Below are positions 43,664 to 52,202 of a DNA stretch of 64,000 nt, one piece after another; the first letter of the stretch is position 1, and each line of letters opens with the position of its first letter. A model generated the notes under the pieces. The model did not search any database and was not told the DNA's origin. It saw only the letters and a program-made list of their open reading frames with translations. Made by a program: the position numbers and the translations under genes. The stretch is from Bryobacterales bacterium (GTDB taxonomy: Bacteria > Acidobacteriota > Terriglobia > Bryobacterales > Bryobacteraceae), in assembly GCA_003164035.1 (NCBI GenBank), contig PLRS01000045.1:101348-165347 (forward strand), in the 5' to 3' direction.

Positions 43664-43765
43664 GTCCCGTAGATTAGCAGGTAGTACAACTACCAGTCGG
43701 TCCCTTGGCGCCCGCGCCCCGCAAAGAAGGTTTGGTATTCCTAGAAGAGAGACAATCGATACCGC

Positions 43766-44266
43766 ATGGACAACATAAAGGATCGCGCAACGCCCCTGGT
43801 CGGGGTGATCATGGGCAGCAAATCGGATTGGGAGACCATGCGCCATGCGGCGGAGACGCTGGCGCGCTTCGAGGTGCCCCACGAATGCCGGATCGTTTCC
43901 GCCCATCGCACGCCTGCATTGAGCGCGGAGTATGCTTCGACGGCGGCCGAACGCGGCCTGGAAGCGATCGTGGCCGGCGCGGGCGGCGCGGCCCATCTGG
44001 CTGGAGTGGTGGCGGCGTACACCCTGCTCCCGGTGCTGGGCGTCCCCATGGAAAGCCACGCCCTGAAGGGAATGGATTCGCTGCTGTCGATAGTCCAGAT
44101 GCCGGCGGGCATTCCGGTGGGAACTCTGGCGATCGGCAAAGCGGGAGCCATCAACGCCGCGCTGCTGGCGATTGCGATTCTGGCCAACAGCCGCCCCGCC
44201 CTGCGCGAAAAGCTACGCGTGTTTCGCCACGAGCAAGCCGAACGGGTGCGGCAGGAAACGCTATAA
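43766..44266 (+). CDS. purE: N5-carboxyaminoimidazole ribonucleotide mutase PurE
   Basis: A 166-aa class I PurE. It carries [20 protein letters not shown] with the phosphate-binding Sx[18 protein letters not shown] with the catalytic His, and [20 protein letters not shown] and [20 protein letters not shown]. It interconverts N5-CAIR and CAIR in purine synthesis. PurK is not next to it in the window. The length is typical and no damage is visible. Confidence 0.96.
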   Translation: MDNIKDRATPLVGVIMGSKSDWETMRHAAETLARFEVPHECRIVSAHRTPALSAEYASTAAERGLEAIVAGAGGAAHLAGVVAAYTLLPVLGVPMESHALKGMDSLLSIVQMPAGIPVGTLAIGKAGAINAALLAIAILANSRPALREKLRVFRHEQAERVRQETL

Positions 44267-44294
44267 GGCGCCCCTTCTCTCCGACGCCAGGCCC

Positions 44295-45674
44295 TTAGCC
44301 GTTTCTCTCTCCACGCTCGCCGGAAGCCAGCGCCACCGCCACCGCGGCCAGCAGCATCATGTCGAACAGGGCGTAGAAGATCAGGTGGTGACGGACGACG
44401 TCCATCGCATCCGCCAGAGAAGAAACCGCCATCTCCGTGAGGGTCATTCCGATCAGCGCGTATCCGCCGGAAACGGTACCGGGGGGCAAAATTCCGCGTT
44501 GCCGGTAGAGCAGTGCCGCCAGCGCGGCCGAGAGCGACACGATGGTCCATAGAAACCGATGCCCTCGCTTCAAGAGCGCGCGCCGCTTCAGGTCGCTCCA
44601 CCAGCGGAAGGCTTGGGTTTCCGCCATGGGGCGATAACCCGCCGACGGGTCGAAGTTCCCGAAGTCCCGCTGGCGGCCGGCTTCGCTCAAAGCGGTGACC
44701 AGCGTTTGCCAGGTATCGCGCGGATGCCGAAGATAAAACACCGCCAGTTTCCCCATGCTCAGCCGTCGGGAAAATTCCCGTTCAAAGGCGGGATCGTCCA
44801 TGCCGGAACCGGCGAAATAGGCTCCCTTGCCGATGTATTGCCGGTAGGACGCGTCCAGGCCAAGTTCGGCCAGGGTTCGATCCCGGTCCTTGGCATGAGG
44901 CAGGATCTGGAAAAAGGTGACGTTGTAGACGGGAAAGCCGGCATAGTCCCATGGCACGGCTTTTGTCATCATGAAAAGCGCCACTGCCATCGGAAGAATG
45001 GCGATGGCCCGCAACCACCGGGTCTTGCCGGGCCACAGCAGTTTGGCATTAACGGCCAGCAGAATCGCGATCCAGAGCGGCAGCAGTGCGTGCTGGGTTT
45101 TGGCCGCGGTCATCAGCGCGGCACATACCGCCAGCCCGACGGCGTCCCCCGGACGGCGCCAGCGAATGGCGCGCAGGTAAAAGACCGCCGAGAGCAGCAG
45201 GAACAGATAGGTGGGCTCATCCATATAGAACGAATTCAGCCCGCTCACATACATCGGGTCGCAATAGAACAGCAGCACCAGCGCGCAGACCGAAACCCGC
45301 GTTCGCCGCGAAGTTTGGGCCAGCAACGGCACCAGCAGCCACAGGGCCAGCAGGAAGAGCGCGCCGTGGACCAGGCCGATCGCGCGCAGGTCGAAATTGC
45401 CGTCTTTGGAGAGGAGGGAATTGAGCGCAACCGCGGCTCCCGCCAGCGTTATCTCGGTGGAATAGAAATCGCTCACCCAATGGCGGCTGTGGTCGAACTC
45501 GTAAACCGTGTCGCAGAACGCGTAAACTCTAGGAGTCTTAGCCCAAAGGTCGAAGCGGCCGAGCACCTTGGCAAAATCGCCATTGTTGGCCAGCCCAGTT
45601 ACGGGCGGCAGAATCAGTTGATAGCAGAGTATCGCCGCCGCGGTACCCACCAGTACTTGCCGCAAACGTGGCAT
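44295..45674 (-). CDS. Polytopic membrane protein, possible GT-C-type glycosyltransferase
   Basis: A 459-aa protein with about ten hydrophobic segments, beginning with a TM at residues 8-28. An early periplasmic loop is rich in acidic and aromatic residues (ANNGDFAKVLGRFDLWAKTP). This architecture, with a conserved Asp in the first loop and multiple TMs, resembles GT-C glycosyltransferases or O-antigen-type mannosyltransferases, but I see no diagnostic motif. The C-terminal tail has three further TMs. It converges with purE. Confidence 0.6.
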   Translation of the reverse strand: MPRLRQVLVGTAAAILCYQLILPPVTGLANNGDFAKVLGRFDLWAKTPRVYAFCDTVYEFDHSRHWVSDFYSTEITLAGAAVALNSLLSKDGNFDLRAIGLVHGALFLLALWLLVPLLAQTSRRTRVSVCALVLLFYCDPMYVSGLNSFYMDEPTYLFLLLSAVFYLRAIRWRRPGDAVGLAVCAALMTAAKTQHALLPLWIAILLAVNAKLLWPGKTRWLRAIAILPMAVALFMMTKAVPWDYAGFPVYNVTFFQILPHAKDRDRTLAELGLDASYRQYIGKGAYFAGSGMDDPAFEREFSRRLSMGKLAVFYLRHPRDTWQTLVTALSEAGRQRDFGNFDPSAGYRPMAETQAFRWWSDLKRRALLKRGHRFLWTIVSLSAALAALLYRQRGILPPGTVSGGYALIGMTLTEMAVSSLADAMDVVRHHLIFYALFDMMLLAAVAVALASGERGERNG

Positions 45675-45761
45675 AACATACTAAGACCCTCGGAGTGGGA
45701 AGTTCCAACTACACCTTCCGAAAATAATTCGGGCCGCAGGCCAAAGGCCCGCCCCGCGATC

Positions 45762-46502
45762 TCAGCGCTTCTTGCGCAGGGGATCGGCGGGTTTGTAGGG
45801 AAGGTCCTTGGAGAGAATCTCTACCAGGCGGCTCAGCACTTTGGTGCGCGCCCAGTTTTTGTCGTTGCCCTCGATGAGCGTCCAGGGAGCGCCGGTGGTG
45901 CTGGTTTTGACCAGCATTTCCTCGACGGCTTCCTCGTAGGCGGGCCATTTGTCGCGGTTGCGCCAATCGTCATCGGTGAGCTTCCAGGCTTTGTAGCCGC
46001 TGGTTTTGCGCTCCTCGAAGCGGCGCAATTGTTCGTCTTGCGAGATGTGAATCCAGAACTTGGCCACGGTGGCGCCGAAATCGCACAACTGGCGCTCGAA
46101 GCCGTTGATCTCCTTATAGGCGCGTTTCCATTCCTCTTCGCGGGCGAACCCTTCCACGCGTTCAACCAGGACGCGGCCGTACCAGGAGCGGTCGAAGATG
46201 GCGATTTGGCCGCGCTCGGGCAGGCGGCGCCAGAAGCGGTACAGATAATGGCGGGTCTTGTCTTCGCCCAGCGGGACGGAGATGGGATAGACGACGTAGC
46301 CGCGCGGGTCGAGCTTTTCGGTAACGCGCTTGATGGCGCCGCCTTTGCCGGCGGCGTCCCAGCCCTCGAATACCAACACGACCGGGCGTTTCTTCAGGTA
46401 CACCTGGTAGCCGAGTTCACGAAGCTGAATCTGGCGGCGGGTGATTTCGCGGACGTATTCGGCGCGCCCGAGCTTGCGGGTGAGATCGACGGTTTCGAGC
46501 AT
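45762..46502 (-). CDS. ppk2: Polyphosphate kinase 2 (canonical PPK2 domain)
   Basis: A 246-aa PPK2 protein. The ATG at 46502 overlaps the upstream stop by one base; a longer frame into the neighbour is spurious. Walker A FEGWDAAGKGGAIKRVTEKL is followed by DPRGYVVYPISVP, then Walker B FDRSWYGRVLVERVEG, and the lid region KRAYKEINGFERQL. All residues known to matter in PPK2 enzymes appear present. It uses polyphosphate to phosphorylate nucleotides. It is the second gene of a PPK2 pair and may pair functionally with the first. Confidence 0.93.
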   Translation of the reverse strand: MLETVDLTRKLGRAEYVREITRRQIQLRELGYQVYLKKRPVVLVFEGWDAAGKGGAIKRVTEKLDPRGYVVYPISVPLGEDKTRHYLYRFWRRLPERGQIAIFDRSWYGRVLVERVEGFAREEEWKRAYKEINGFERQLCDFGATVAKFWIHISQDEQLRRFEERKTSGYKAWKLTDDDWRNRDKWPAYEEAVEEMLVKTSTTGAPWTLIEGNDKNWARTKVLSRLVEILSKDLPYKPADPLRKKR

Positions 46503-47302
46503 TAGCGGCCTCCTTCGCCGGCCGCTTCCATGGCGGCGCGCAGATCGGCGTCGGCGGAATCGGCTTTGCCGGGAGCGCTCACGGCGGGCGCGTCGGGGCC
46601 CAGGCGCTTCTCCAGCGCGGCAATCACGGTGTCGAAGATTTTCCTGCGGGCGTACCACTTGGAAGTGGCTTCGACGATGGTCCAGGGAGCGTACTCGGTT
46701 TCGGTCTGTTCCAGCATCTCCTCGACAGCCTCCAGGTATTGGTCCCACTTCTTGTGGCGCTCCCAGTCGGCCGGGGTGACGCGCCAGGCTTCGAGCGGGT
46801 CGGCTTCCAGGGCCTGGAAACGCTTTTTCTGTTCCTTCTTGTCGATGTGCAGGAAGAATTTGAGAATGACGGTATGGTCGTCGGCCAGGGTGCGCTCGAA
46901 TTCGGCGATGTCGCGATGGGCCTGGCGCCAGGCCTTCTCGGGAACGGTACCATCGACGCGTTCGCCGAGGACGCGATCGTACCAACTATGGTCGAAAAGG
47001 AGCATCTCGCCGCGGTTGGGGGTCTTGAGCCAGAAGCGCCACAACCAAGGGTACTGCTGCTCGTAGGTGCGGGGGGCGGTGATGGGGTAGAGGCGGAAAC
47101 CGCGCGGGTCGAGCCGCTCGGTGAGAGCGGCGATGGCGGTGCCTTTGCCGGCGGCGTCCAAGCCCTCGAACACGACGATGCTCGGCACGCCCTTATCCCA
47201 GCAGGTTTTCTCCAGGTCGTAGAGCCGCAACTGCAAGGTGGGCAGGACGCGCTTGTAATCTTCGCGCGAAAGCTTGCGGGTGAGGTTGATGTTTTCCAGC
47301 AT
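46502..47302 (-). CDS. Polyphosphate kinase 2 family protein (N-terminal-type domain)
   Basis: A 266-aa PPK2-fold protein. Walker A is FEGLDAAGKGTAIAALTERL; the Walker B equivalent is FDHSWYDRVLGERVDG, with His in place of the usual Arg. DPRGFRLYPITAP is conserved. The C-terminal 35 residues are Ala/Pro-rich and absent in the partner. Two-domain polyphosphate:AMP phosphotransferases have two such modules in one chain; here they are two genes joined by a 1-bp overlap, so they may form a hetero-oligomer. It could also be an independent active kinase. Confidence 0.87.
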   Translation of the reverse strand: MLENINLTRKLSREDYKRVLPTLQLRLYDLEKTCWDKGVPSIVVFEGLDAAGKGTAIAALTERLDPRGFRLYPITAPRTYEQQYPWLWRFWLKTPNRGEMLLFDHSWYDRVLGERVDGTVPEKAWRQAHRDIAEFERTLADDHTVILKFFLHIDKKEQKKRFQALEADPLEAWRVTPADWERHKKWDQYLEAVEEMLEQTETEYAPWTIVEATSKWYARRKIFDTVIAALEKRLGPDAPAVSAPGKADSADADLRAAMEAAGEGGR

Positions 47303-47355
47303 AAGGGCGTTTTCCCTTCCTACTGCGTTTTATCATGATAGTGGCAGGTGAAACC

Positions 47356-47685
47356 ATGGGATGGCGTTTTTCGCATGGCGTGTTGACCCTGGTGCTGGCG
47401 GCGGTCTGCCTGGCGCAGACGGAGCATCCCTATCCGCCTCCTTTCGAAAAAGATGCGCCCGACGACATCAAGTTGCCCAACGGCAAATCCCAACGGGACG
47501 AGATTTTGAAGGCCGAGCACCAGCAGAATCTGAGAGACGCGGCCCAACTGGTTGATCTGTCGCAGCAACTCAAGCAGGATTTGGAAAAGAACGACCGCTA
47601 CGTGCTGTCGCTCGACGATTTGAAGAAAACCGACGACATTGAAAAACTGGCCAAGAAAATTCGGACTCGCATGCGCCGCGATTAG
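47356..47685 (+). CDS. Small exported hypothetical protein
   Basis: A 109-aa protein from ATG 47356; an in-frame ATG at 47335 would put seven extra residues before the signal peptide. The signal peptide is GWRFSHGVLTLVLAAVCLAQ. The mature part begins with a Pro-rich stretch (HPYPPPFEKDAPDDIKLPNG) and ends in a charged helical region (LVDLSQQLKQDLEKNDRYVL). It resembles small periplasmic proteins seen often in acidobacteria; no function is known. It overlaps the next gene by 47 bp. Confidence 0.7.
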   Translation: MGWRFSHGVLTLVLAAVCLAQTEHPYPPPFEKDAPDDIKLPNGKSQRDEILKAEHQQNLRDAAQLVDLSQQLKQDLEKNDRYVLSLDDLKKTDDIEKLAKKIRTRMRRD

Positions 47686-48820
47686 CCTGGCGGCCGGCCA
47701 TGCTCAAACGGCGACGCCCGCGCTGGCGCTGGTTAGCGCCGCCGACGCGGCCAAATGGGAAGAGTGGGCCAAACCCTCGGGCTGGAAAATTCTGGCCGCG
47801 CCGGCGGAGGCGGCTCCGGCCAACGCGGGCGCCGACGCGCGTCTGCTGGCCCTGGCGCAAGTAGTGCGGGGCGCGGTGGCGAGGCACGAGGCGGACCCGG
47901 CCCACGTCTACCTGGCCGGCCGCGGAGACGACGCAGCCACGGTGTTCTATGGCATTTCGCGGCTGCCCGATCTTTGGGCGGCGGGCGTGGCCATCGGCGG
48001 CTCGCCGGAGCCGGCCATTCAGAGCGGGCGGCTGTTCACGGCGAATTTCGGGCTGGCTCCGGTGCTTTGGATCGGCGGCAACAACGGCGACGAGGCATTC
48101 GCCGAACGGCTGCACGCCGCGGGCATGAGTGTGGAGTGGCAACCACCGGCGGGTCTCGCCACGGCGGCGGTGTTCGAATGGCTGGCCCGGCACGAGCGTC
48201 CGGAGTTCCCCACCGAGATCGATTGCGAAACCAACTCGCCCGAATTCGCCGGCTGCTACTGGCTGAGGCCGGTGACGTTCGATGCGGGGGAGCGCAACGA
48301 CGTGCTGCCGTCGACGCGCCTGGCCGCCGGCTCGGGCGCCCACCTCGACCTGGGCGGTTTCGGCTACAAAACCGACGACCCCGGTCCTGGCCTGCTGGTC
48401 AGCTTTCTGCCGCAGAAATATAGCGGCCCGCTGAAGCTGGGGGACCGGTTGATGGAGCTCGATGGCAAGCCCATCGAAAACCCCGCTCAATACGTCGCCA
48501 CGATGGGCCGGATGAGCGAAACGCGCCACGCGGCGGTGATGCTCGAACGCGGCAAGGATCGCATCCGCATCGAAACCACGGTGATTGTGCCGCGGCACGA
48601 GGCGGTGGTGACCGCGCGCGTCCAGGGCCGTTACGACAGCGACCAGAAACAGGTTCTGGTGATCAGCCGCACGGTGACGAAAATGAACGTCACGCTGCCG
48701 GCGCACTGGCTGCCGGCGACGCTTCTCTGGAACGGCCTGACGCTCGAAAACGCGACCCAGCCGGGCTGCATTCAATTGACCATCGACCACGAGCTGCTGC
48801 ATGCCACGCCCTGCCCGTAA
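47639..48820 (+). CDS. Exported protein with hydrolase-like and PDZ-like regions
   Basis: A 393-aa protein from TTG 47639, chosen because it gives a signal peptide (RKFGLACAAISLAAGHAQ). Residues 80-190 look like the C-terminal half of an alpha/beta hydrolase (HVYLAGRGDDAATVFYGISR, then GVAIGGSPEPAIQSGRLF and VLWIGGNNGDEAFAERLHAA). Residues about 245-320 resemble a PDZ domain (GPLKLGDRLMELDGKPIENP). No clear Ser-His-Asp triad is visible, so catalytic activity is doubtful. It lies between a small exported gene and the ATL gene, overlapping both. Confidence 0.65.
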   Translation: MKNWPRKFGLACAAISLAAGHAQTATPALALVSAADAAKWEEWAKPSGWKILAAPAEAAPANAGADARLLALAQVVRGAVARHEADPAHVYLAGRGDDAATVFYGISRLPDLWAAGVAIGGSPEPAIQSGRLFTANFGLAPVLWIGGNNGDEAFAERLHAAGMSVEWQPPAGLATAAVFEWLARHERPEFPTEIDCETNSPEFAGCYWLRPVTFDAGERNDVLPSTRLAAGSGAHLDLGGFGYKTDDPGPGLLVSFLPQKYSGPLKLGDRLMELDGKPIENPAQYVATMGRMSETRHAAVMLERGKDRIRIETTVIVPRHEAVVTARVQGRYDSDQKQVLVISRTVTKMNVTLPAHWLPATLLWNGLTLENATQPGCIQLTIDHELLHATPCP

Positions 48821-49187
48821 ACGCCTGCCGCGCGAGCTGGAGCGGCGCTTGCTGCGCGTCCCCAAGAGCGCGCGGCGCGACGCGGCCTTCCGGAAAGCGA
48901 TCCACCAGATCCCGCGCGGAAAAGTGGCGACTTACGGACAGGTGGCCGCGGCGGCAGGCTATCCGCTGTATCACCGGCACGTGGCGCGCCTGCTGCGAAA
49001 CGAGCCGCCGGGGCGATTGCCCTGGCACCGGGTGGTGGGCGCGGGCGGAGAAATCAAGCTCCGGTACGATGCCGGCATCGAACAGCGCATGCGTCTCGAA
49101 ATGGAAGGCGTGCGGTTCCGCGGCAAACGCATCGATATGGAAGCCCACCAACATCGGTTCCGTCCATGGGAATTCGAGGAGTTCTGA
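48801..49187 (+). CDS. Alkyltransferase-like protein (ATL)
   Basis: A 128-aa MGMT-fold protein. VATYGQVAAAAGYPLYHRHV is the DNA-binding helix-turn-helix with the Arg finger. The active-site motif that is PCHRV in O6-methylguanine methyltransferases reads PWHRV here, and the chain lacks the catalytic Cys, as in ATL proteins. ATLs bind alkylated guanine and hand it to nucleotide excision repair. The start at ATG 48801 overlaps the previous gene by 20 bp. The extra C-terminal tail of about 25 residues is basic. Confidence 0.88.
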   Translation: MPRPARKRLPRELERRLLRVPKSARRDAAFRKAIHQIPRGKVATYGQVAAAAGYPLYHRHVARLLRNEPPGRLPWHRVVGAGGEIKLRYDAGIEQRMRLEMEGVRFRGKRIDMEAHQHRFRPWEFEEF

Positions 49188-49210
49188 GGCGGAGGGGGCG
49201 ACACGAATCG

Positions 49211-49441
49211 TCAGCGCTTCGAACGATCCTCGAGCACGCTGAGGCGGCCGTCCACATCCGACAGCCTCCCCATGATCAAATCGAAGCGCGTGTTCATGCT
49301 GCTTTCCAGGGCCAGCATACGAGCCTCCAGGCTGCTCATCCGTGCCGACAGCGCATTGAACAGGAATCCGTTGCCGATCATGCCCAGAACGAGCGCAAAG
49401 GTCGGAATGCCAATCGCCAAATAGAGTTGGGTATCGCTCAT
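49211..49441 (-). CDS. Small membrane-anchored coiled-coil protein
   Basis: A 76-aa protein: one N-terminal TM (YLAIGIPTFALVLGMIGNGF) and a C-terminal coiled coil with heptads in LSARMSSLEARMLALESSMN and IMGRLSDVDGRLSVLEDR. No function known. It converges with the ATL gene. Confidence 0.7.
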   Translation of the reverse strand: MSDTQLYLAIGIPTFALVLGMIGNGFLFNALSARMSSLEARMLALESSMNTRFDLIMGRLSDVDGRLSVLEDRSKR

Positions 49442-49510
49442 GGCGGACCTTCTTTTAGTCTAACCCATCGCCAGCATCACGCAGTTTCTTAACTCCTGCG
49501 GAGGCGCTTA

Positions 49511-49641
49511 ACCGATCTGGGGAAGATAGTTTCCGTCGACCGCTCCCTTGCGGTCGCGGCTCGGTAAATGACTGCGAACATGCGGCGCCCGTAACCGAGC
49601 CGCGACCGCCAGGGAGCGGTCGACGAAATGCCCAGATCGGT
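49511..49641. repeat. Long imperfect palindrome between genes
   Basis: The outer arms ACCGATCTGGG (49511-49521) and CCCAGATCGGT (49631-49641) enclose inner arms 49534-49567 and 49592-49625 that match at 33 of 34 positions. Together they can fold into a hairpin of about 130 bases. It looks like a MITE-like or REP-like element. Confidence 0.85.
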
Positions 49642-49688
49642 CAAGACCCCTCCTGCGATCGCTCCTTCAATCCGGCTAGAATCGAAAG

Positions 49689-50657
49689 TTGAAGATCGCA
49701 CTGATTGGTTACGGCAACGTGGCGCGGGCTTTGGTGCGGCTGATGCGCGCGCGGCGGCGCGAGTTTCCTTTCACGGTTACCGGCATTCACACGCTGCGCC
49801 ACGGCACGGCGGTGAATCCGCGCGGGCTGAAGGCCAACCCGAAATTCGGGCCGCGTATCGAATCGGTGGAAGCGTTTCTGGACGCCGCCCGCGCCGACGC
49901 CGCCGTCGAGCTGACCACGCTCAGTCCTTTCGACGGGCAGCCCGCCATCGCCCACATTCGCGCCGCCCTGGCTCGCGGCATGCACGTGGTCACCGCCAAT
50001 AAAGGGCCGATCGCGCACGCGTATGGCGAACTGGCGGACGAGGCGGCGCGTCTGGGCCTGGGCTTTCGTTTCGAATCGGCGGTGATGGATGGAGCCCCGG
50101 TATTCAACCTGTGGCGGCACACCATGCCCGGAGTGAAAGTGCTGGGCTTTACGGGCGCGCTCAATTCCACCTCGAAGGTGGCGATCGAAACCATGGAGCG
50201 GGGAGGGACTTTCGACGAAGGGCTGGCACGCGCACGGGCGATGGGGATCACCGAGGGCGATGGCGCATTCGACATCGACGGCTGGGATTCGGCGGCCAAG
50301 ACCGCGGCTCTGGCCAACGTCCTGATGGACGCGCGCACCACCCCGAGGCAGGTCTCGACCCGCGGCATCGGCCGGCTCACTCCCGCCCGCCTGGCCGAAA
50401 TCAACCGCCAGGGAAAGACAGTGCGCCTGATCAGCCGGGCGCGGCGCACGGCCCACGGCCTATCGCTACGAGTGCGCGCCGAAGTGCTGGACCGGGCCGA
50501 TATCCTGGCGTCGGTGCCCGGCACCTCCAATATTCTGCTCTTCCACACCGATCTGATGGGGACCTTTGGAACCGTGTCCATAGACCCCGGCGCGGAACAA
50601 ACTGCCTACGGGGTGTTCAGCGATTTGGTGGGGATGGGCTTTCAGGGGCCCGAGTGA
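49689..50657 (+). CDS. hom: Homoserine dehydrogenase
   Basis: A 322-aa protein from TTG 49689. The NAD-binding N-terminus is KIALIGYGNVARALVRLMRA. The catalytic domain shows VVTANKGPIAHAY, FRFESAVMDGAPVFNLWRHT, and GALNSTSKVAIE, then EGDGAFDIDGWDSAAKTAAL with the catalytic Lys. It reduces aspartate semialdehyde to homoserine for Met and Thr synthesis. There is no C-terminal ACT domain, so the enzyme is the short, probably unregulated type. A TTG start is used because no ATG lies near the first strand. Confidence 0.9.
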   Translation: MKIALIGYGNVARALVRLMRARRREFPFTVTGIHTLRHGTAVNPRGLKANPKFGPRIESVEAFLDAARADAAVELTTLSPFDGQPAIAHIRAALARGMHVVTANKGPIAHAYGELADEAARLGLGFRFESAVMDGAPVFNLWRHTMPGVKVLGFTGALNSTSKVAIETMERGGTFDEGLARARAMGITEGDGAFDIDGWDSAAKTAALANVLMDARTTPRQVSTRGIGRLTPARLAEINRQGKTVRLISRARRTAHGLSLRVRAEVLDRADILASVPGTSNILLFHTDLMGTFGTVSIDPGAEQTAYGVFSDLVGMGFQGPE

Positions 50658-50732
50658 GAATCGCCCGAGGTCCGGCGAATAGCAGAGCGCCCTATACTGA
50701 TATTCGATGACGCTGATGGTGAGGAGGTCCGC

Positions 50733-52202
50733 ATGAATCGAAGAGAGTTTCTGAGTGCTGCCGCCGTGGCTGGCGTGGCCGGTGTGGCACAGCCGGCAAA
50801 GGCCGCGCCTGCCGTCAAAATAGTGGGCATTCAAGTCGGCGCCGTGTCATTTGTGGATGAAGGTGTCGAGAAAGTGCTGGATATCTTTCAGCAGTCCGCC
50901 GGTGTCAATACTCTCTTCATTGCGACCTTTACTTACGGGCGTGGAATCGCCGGCCGGCAGATTCCCGGTCAGCCGATGCCGGACCACGGCAAGCCGGAGC
51001 ACGATACCGACACCTTCCATGGAGGCAGCTATACCGTAACTCATCCGCAATATTACAAAGATACGGCGATTCAGGACTTCCGCGCGCCGGAGTTCGGCGA
51101 TTTCGACGTGCTCGAATCCGTTCTGCCGTCGGCCCACCGGCGCGGTATGAAGACCATCTGCTGGTTCGAAGACGTCTTCGCCGGGAAGGGCGCCGGCATA
51201 CCGGGTATCGCCAAAGCCCAGGAAAAGCGCCTCGATGGAGCCAATGCGGAGACGTTGTGCTTCAATAATCCGAACTATAGTAACTGGCTGCTGGGCACCG
51301 TGGAGGATTACGCGCGGTCGCACGAAATCGATGGAATCATGTGGGGCTCAGAGCGCCAGGGCGCCTTCGCCAACATGCTGGCATCCCGCCAGGACCCATC
51401 AGCCGTCACCTGCTTTTGCGAGTTTTGCCAGCGCAAAGCGAAGGCCCGCGGCATCGACCCGGAACGCGCGCGCGAAGGTTTTCGCGCGCTCAGCAAATTC
51501 GTTCAGCAGGCTTGGCAGGGCCGCCGCCCGGTGGACGGCTACTACGTTGCCGTATGGCGCCTGATGCTGCGCTACCCGGAAATGCTGGCCTGGGAAATGC
51601 TCTGGACCGACAGCCTTCGCGAAACCTACGCCGCCATGCACAAGAAAGTGAAAGAGGTGAAACCCGCCATTGGAATCGGTTGGCATATCTGGCATCAGAA
51701 CTCCTTCAATCCGATCTATCGGGCCGAGCAGGATCTGGCGGCCATCTCGCCGTATTCGGACTTCCTGAAAATGGTGATGTACCACAACTGCGCCGGTGAG
51801 CGCATGGCCAACTACATCGGCACCGTGGGCCGCACGATGTATGGCGACGTGCCGCTGCCCGAACTGCTCGACTTTCATTACCGCGTGCTCGATTACAAAC
51901 AGGAAAAGGAGTTGGCGGAGATTCCCAAAACGGGCCTGACGGCCAACTATGTGTACGAAGAGGCGGCCCGCGCCCGCGCGGCCCTCGTAGGCGCCGCGAC
52001 GAAGCTCTGGCCGGGCATCGACATCGATATCCCGACCGCGGCTTCCTCCAGCAAGTCGACTCCCGAAGGCACCGGGGACGCAGTGAAGGCCGCGTTCCGC
52101 GCCGGCGCGGATGGCGTCATCCTCTCAAGGAAGTATTCGGAAATGAAGCTGGCCAACCTGCGCGGCGCCGGAGCCGCCATGCGGGAGTTGGGGCTGGCCT
52201 GA
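50733..52202 (+). CDS. Tat-exported protein, probable glycoside-hydrolase-like TIM barrel
   Basis: A 489-aa protein with a twin-arginine signal (MNRREFLSAAAVAGVAGVAQ). The mature part shows features of a family of sugar-hydrolase-like TIM-barrel proteins (VNTLFIATFTYGRGI, then SAHRRGMKTICWFEDVFAGK, HEIDGIMWGSERQGAFANML and IGIGWHIWHQNSFNPIYRAE). The Cys-x2-Cys in TCFCEFCQRKA is a common feature of such families. The substrate is unknown. The last 78 bases of the gene overlap the 3' end of the oligopeptidase B gene on the other strand. Confidence 0.75.
   Translation: MNRREFLSAAAVAGVAGVAQPAKAAPAVKIVGIQVGAVSFVDEGVEKVLDIFQQSAGVNTLFIATFTYGRGIAGRQIPGQPMPDHGKPEHDTDTFHGGSYTVTHPQYYKDTAIQDFRAPEFGDFDVLESVLPSAHRRGMKTICWFEDVFAGKGAGIPGIAKAQEKRLDGANAETLCFNNPNYSNWLLGTVEDYARSHEIDGIMWGSERQGAFANMLASRQDPSAVTCFCEFCQRKAKARGIDPERAREGFRALSKFVQQAWQGRRPVDGYYVAVWRLMLRYPEMLAWEMLWTDSLRETYAAMHKKVKEVKPAIGIGWHIWHQNSFNPIYRAEQDLAAISPYSDFLKMVMYHNCAGERMANYIGTVGRTMYGDVPLPELLDFHYRVLDYKQEKELAEIPKTGLTANYVYEEAARARAALVGAATKLWPGIDIDIPTAASSSKSTPEGTGDAVKAAFRAGADGVILSRKYSEMKLANLRGAGAAMRELGLA

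Noticed and set aside
44559..46505. A 648-codon plus-strand frame over the membrane protein and PPK2 genes
   Set aside because: It spans two well-supported minus-strand genes and their gap, so it cannot be real.
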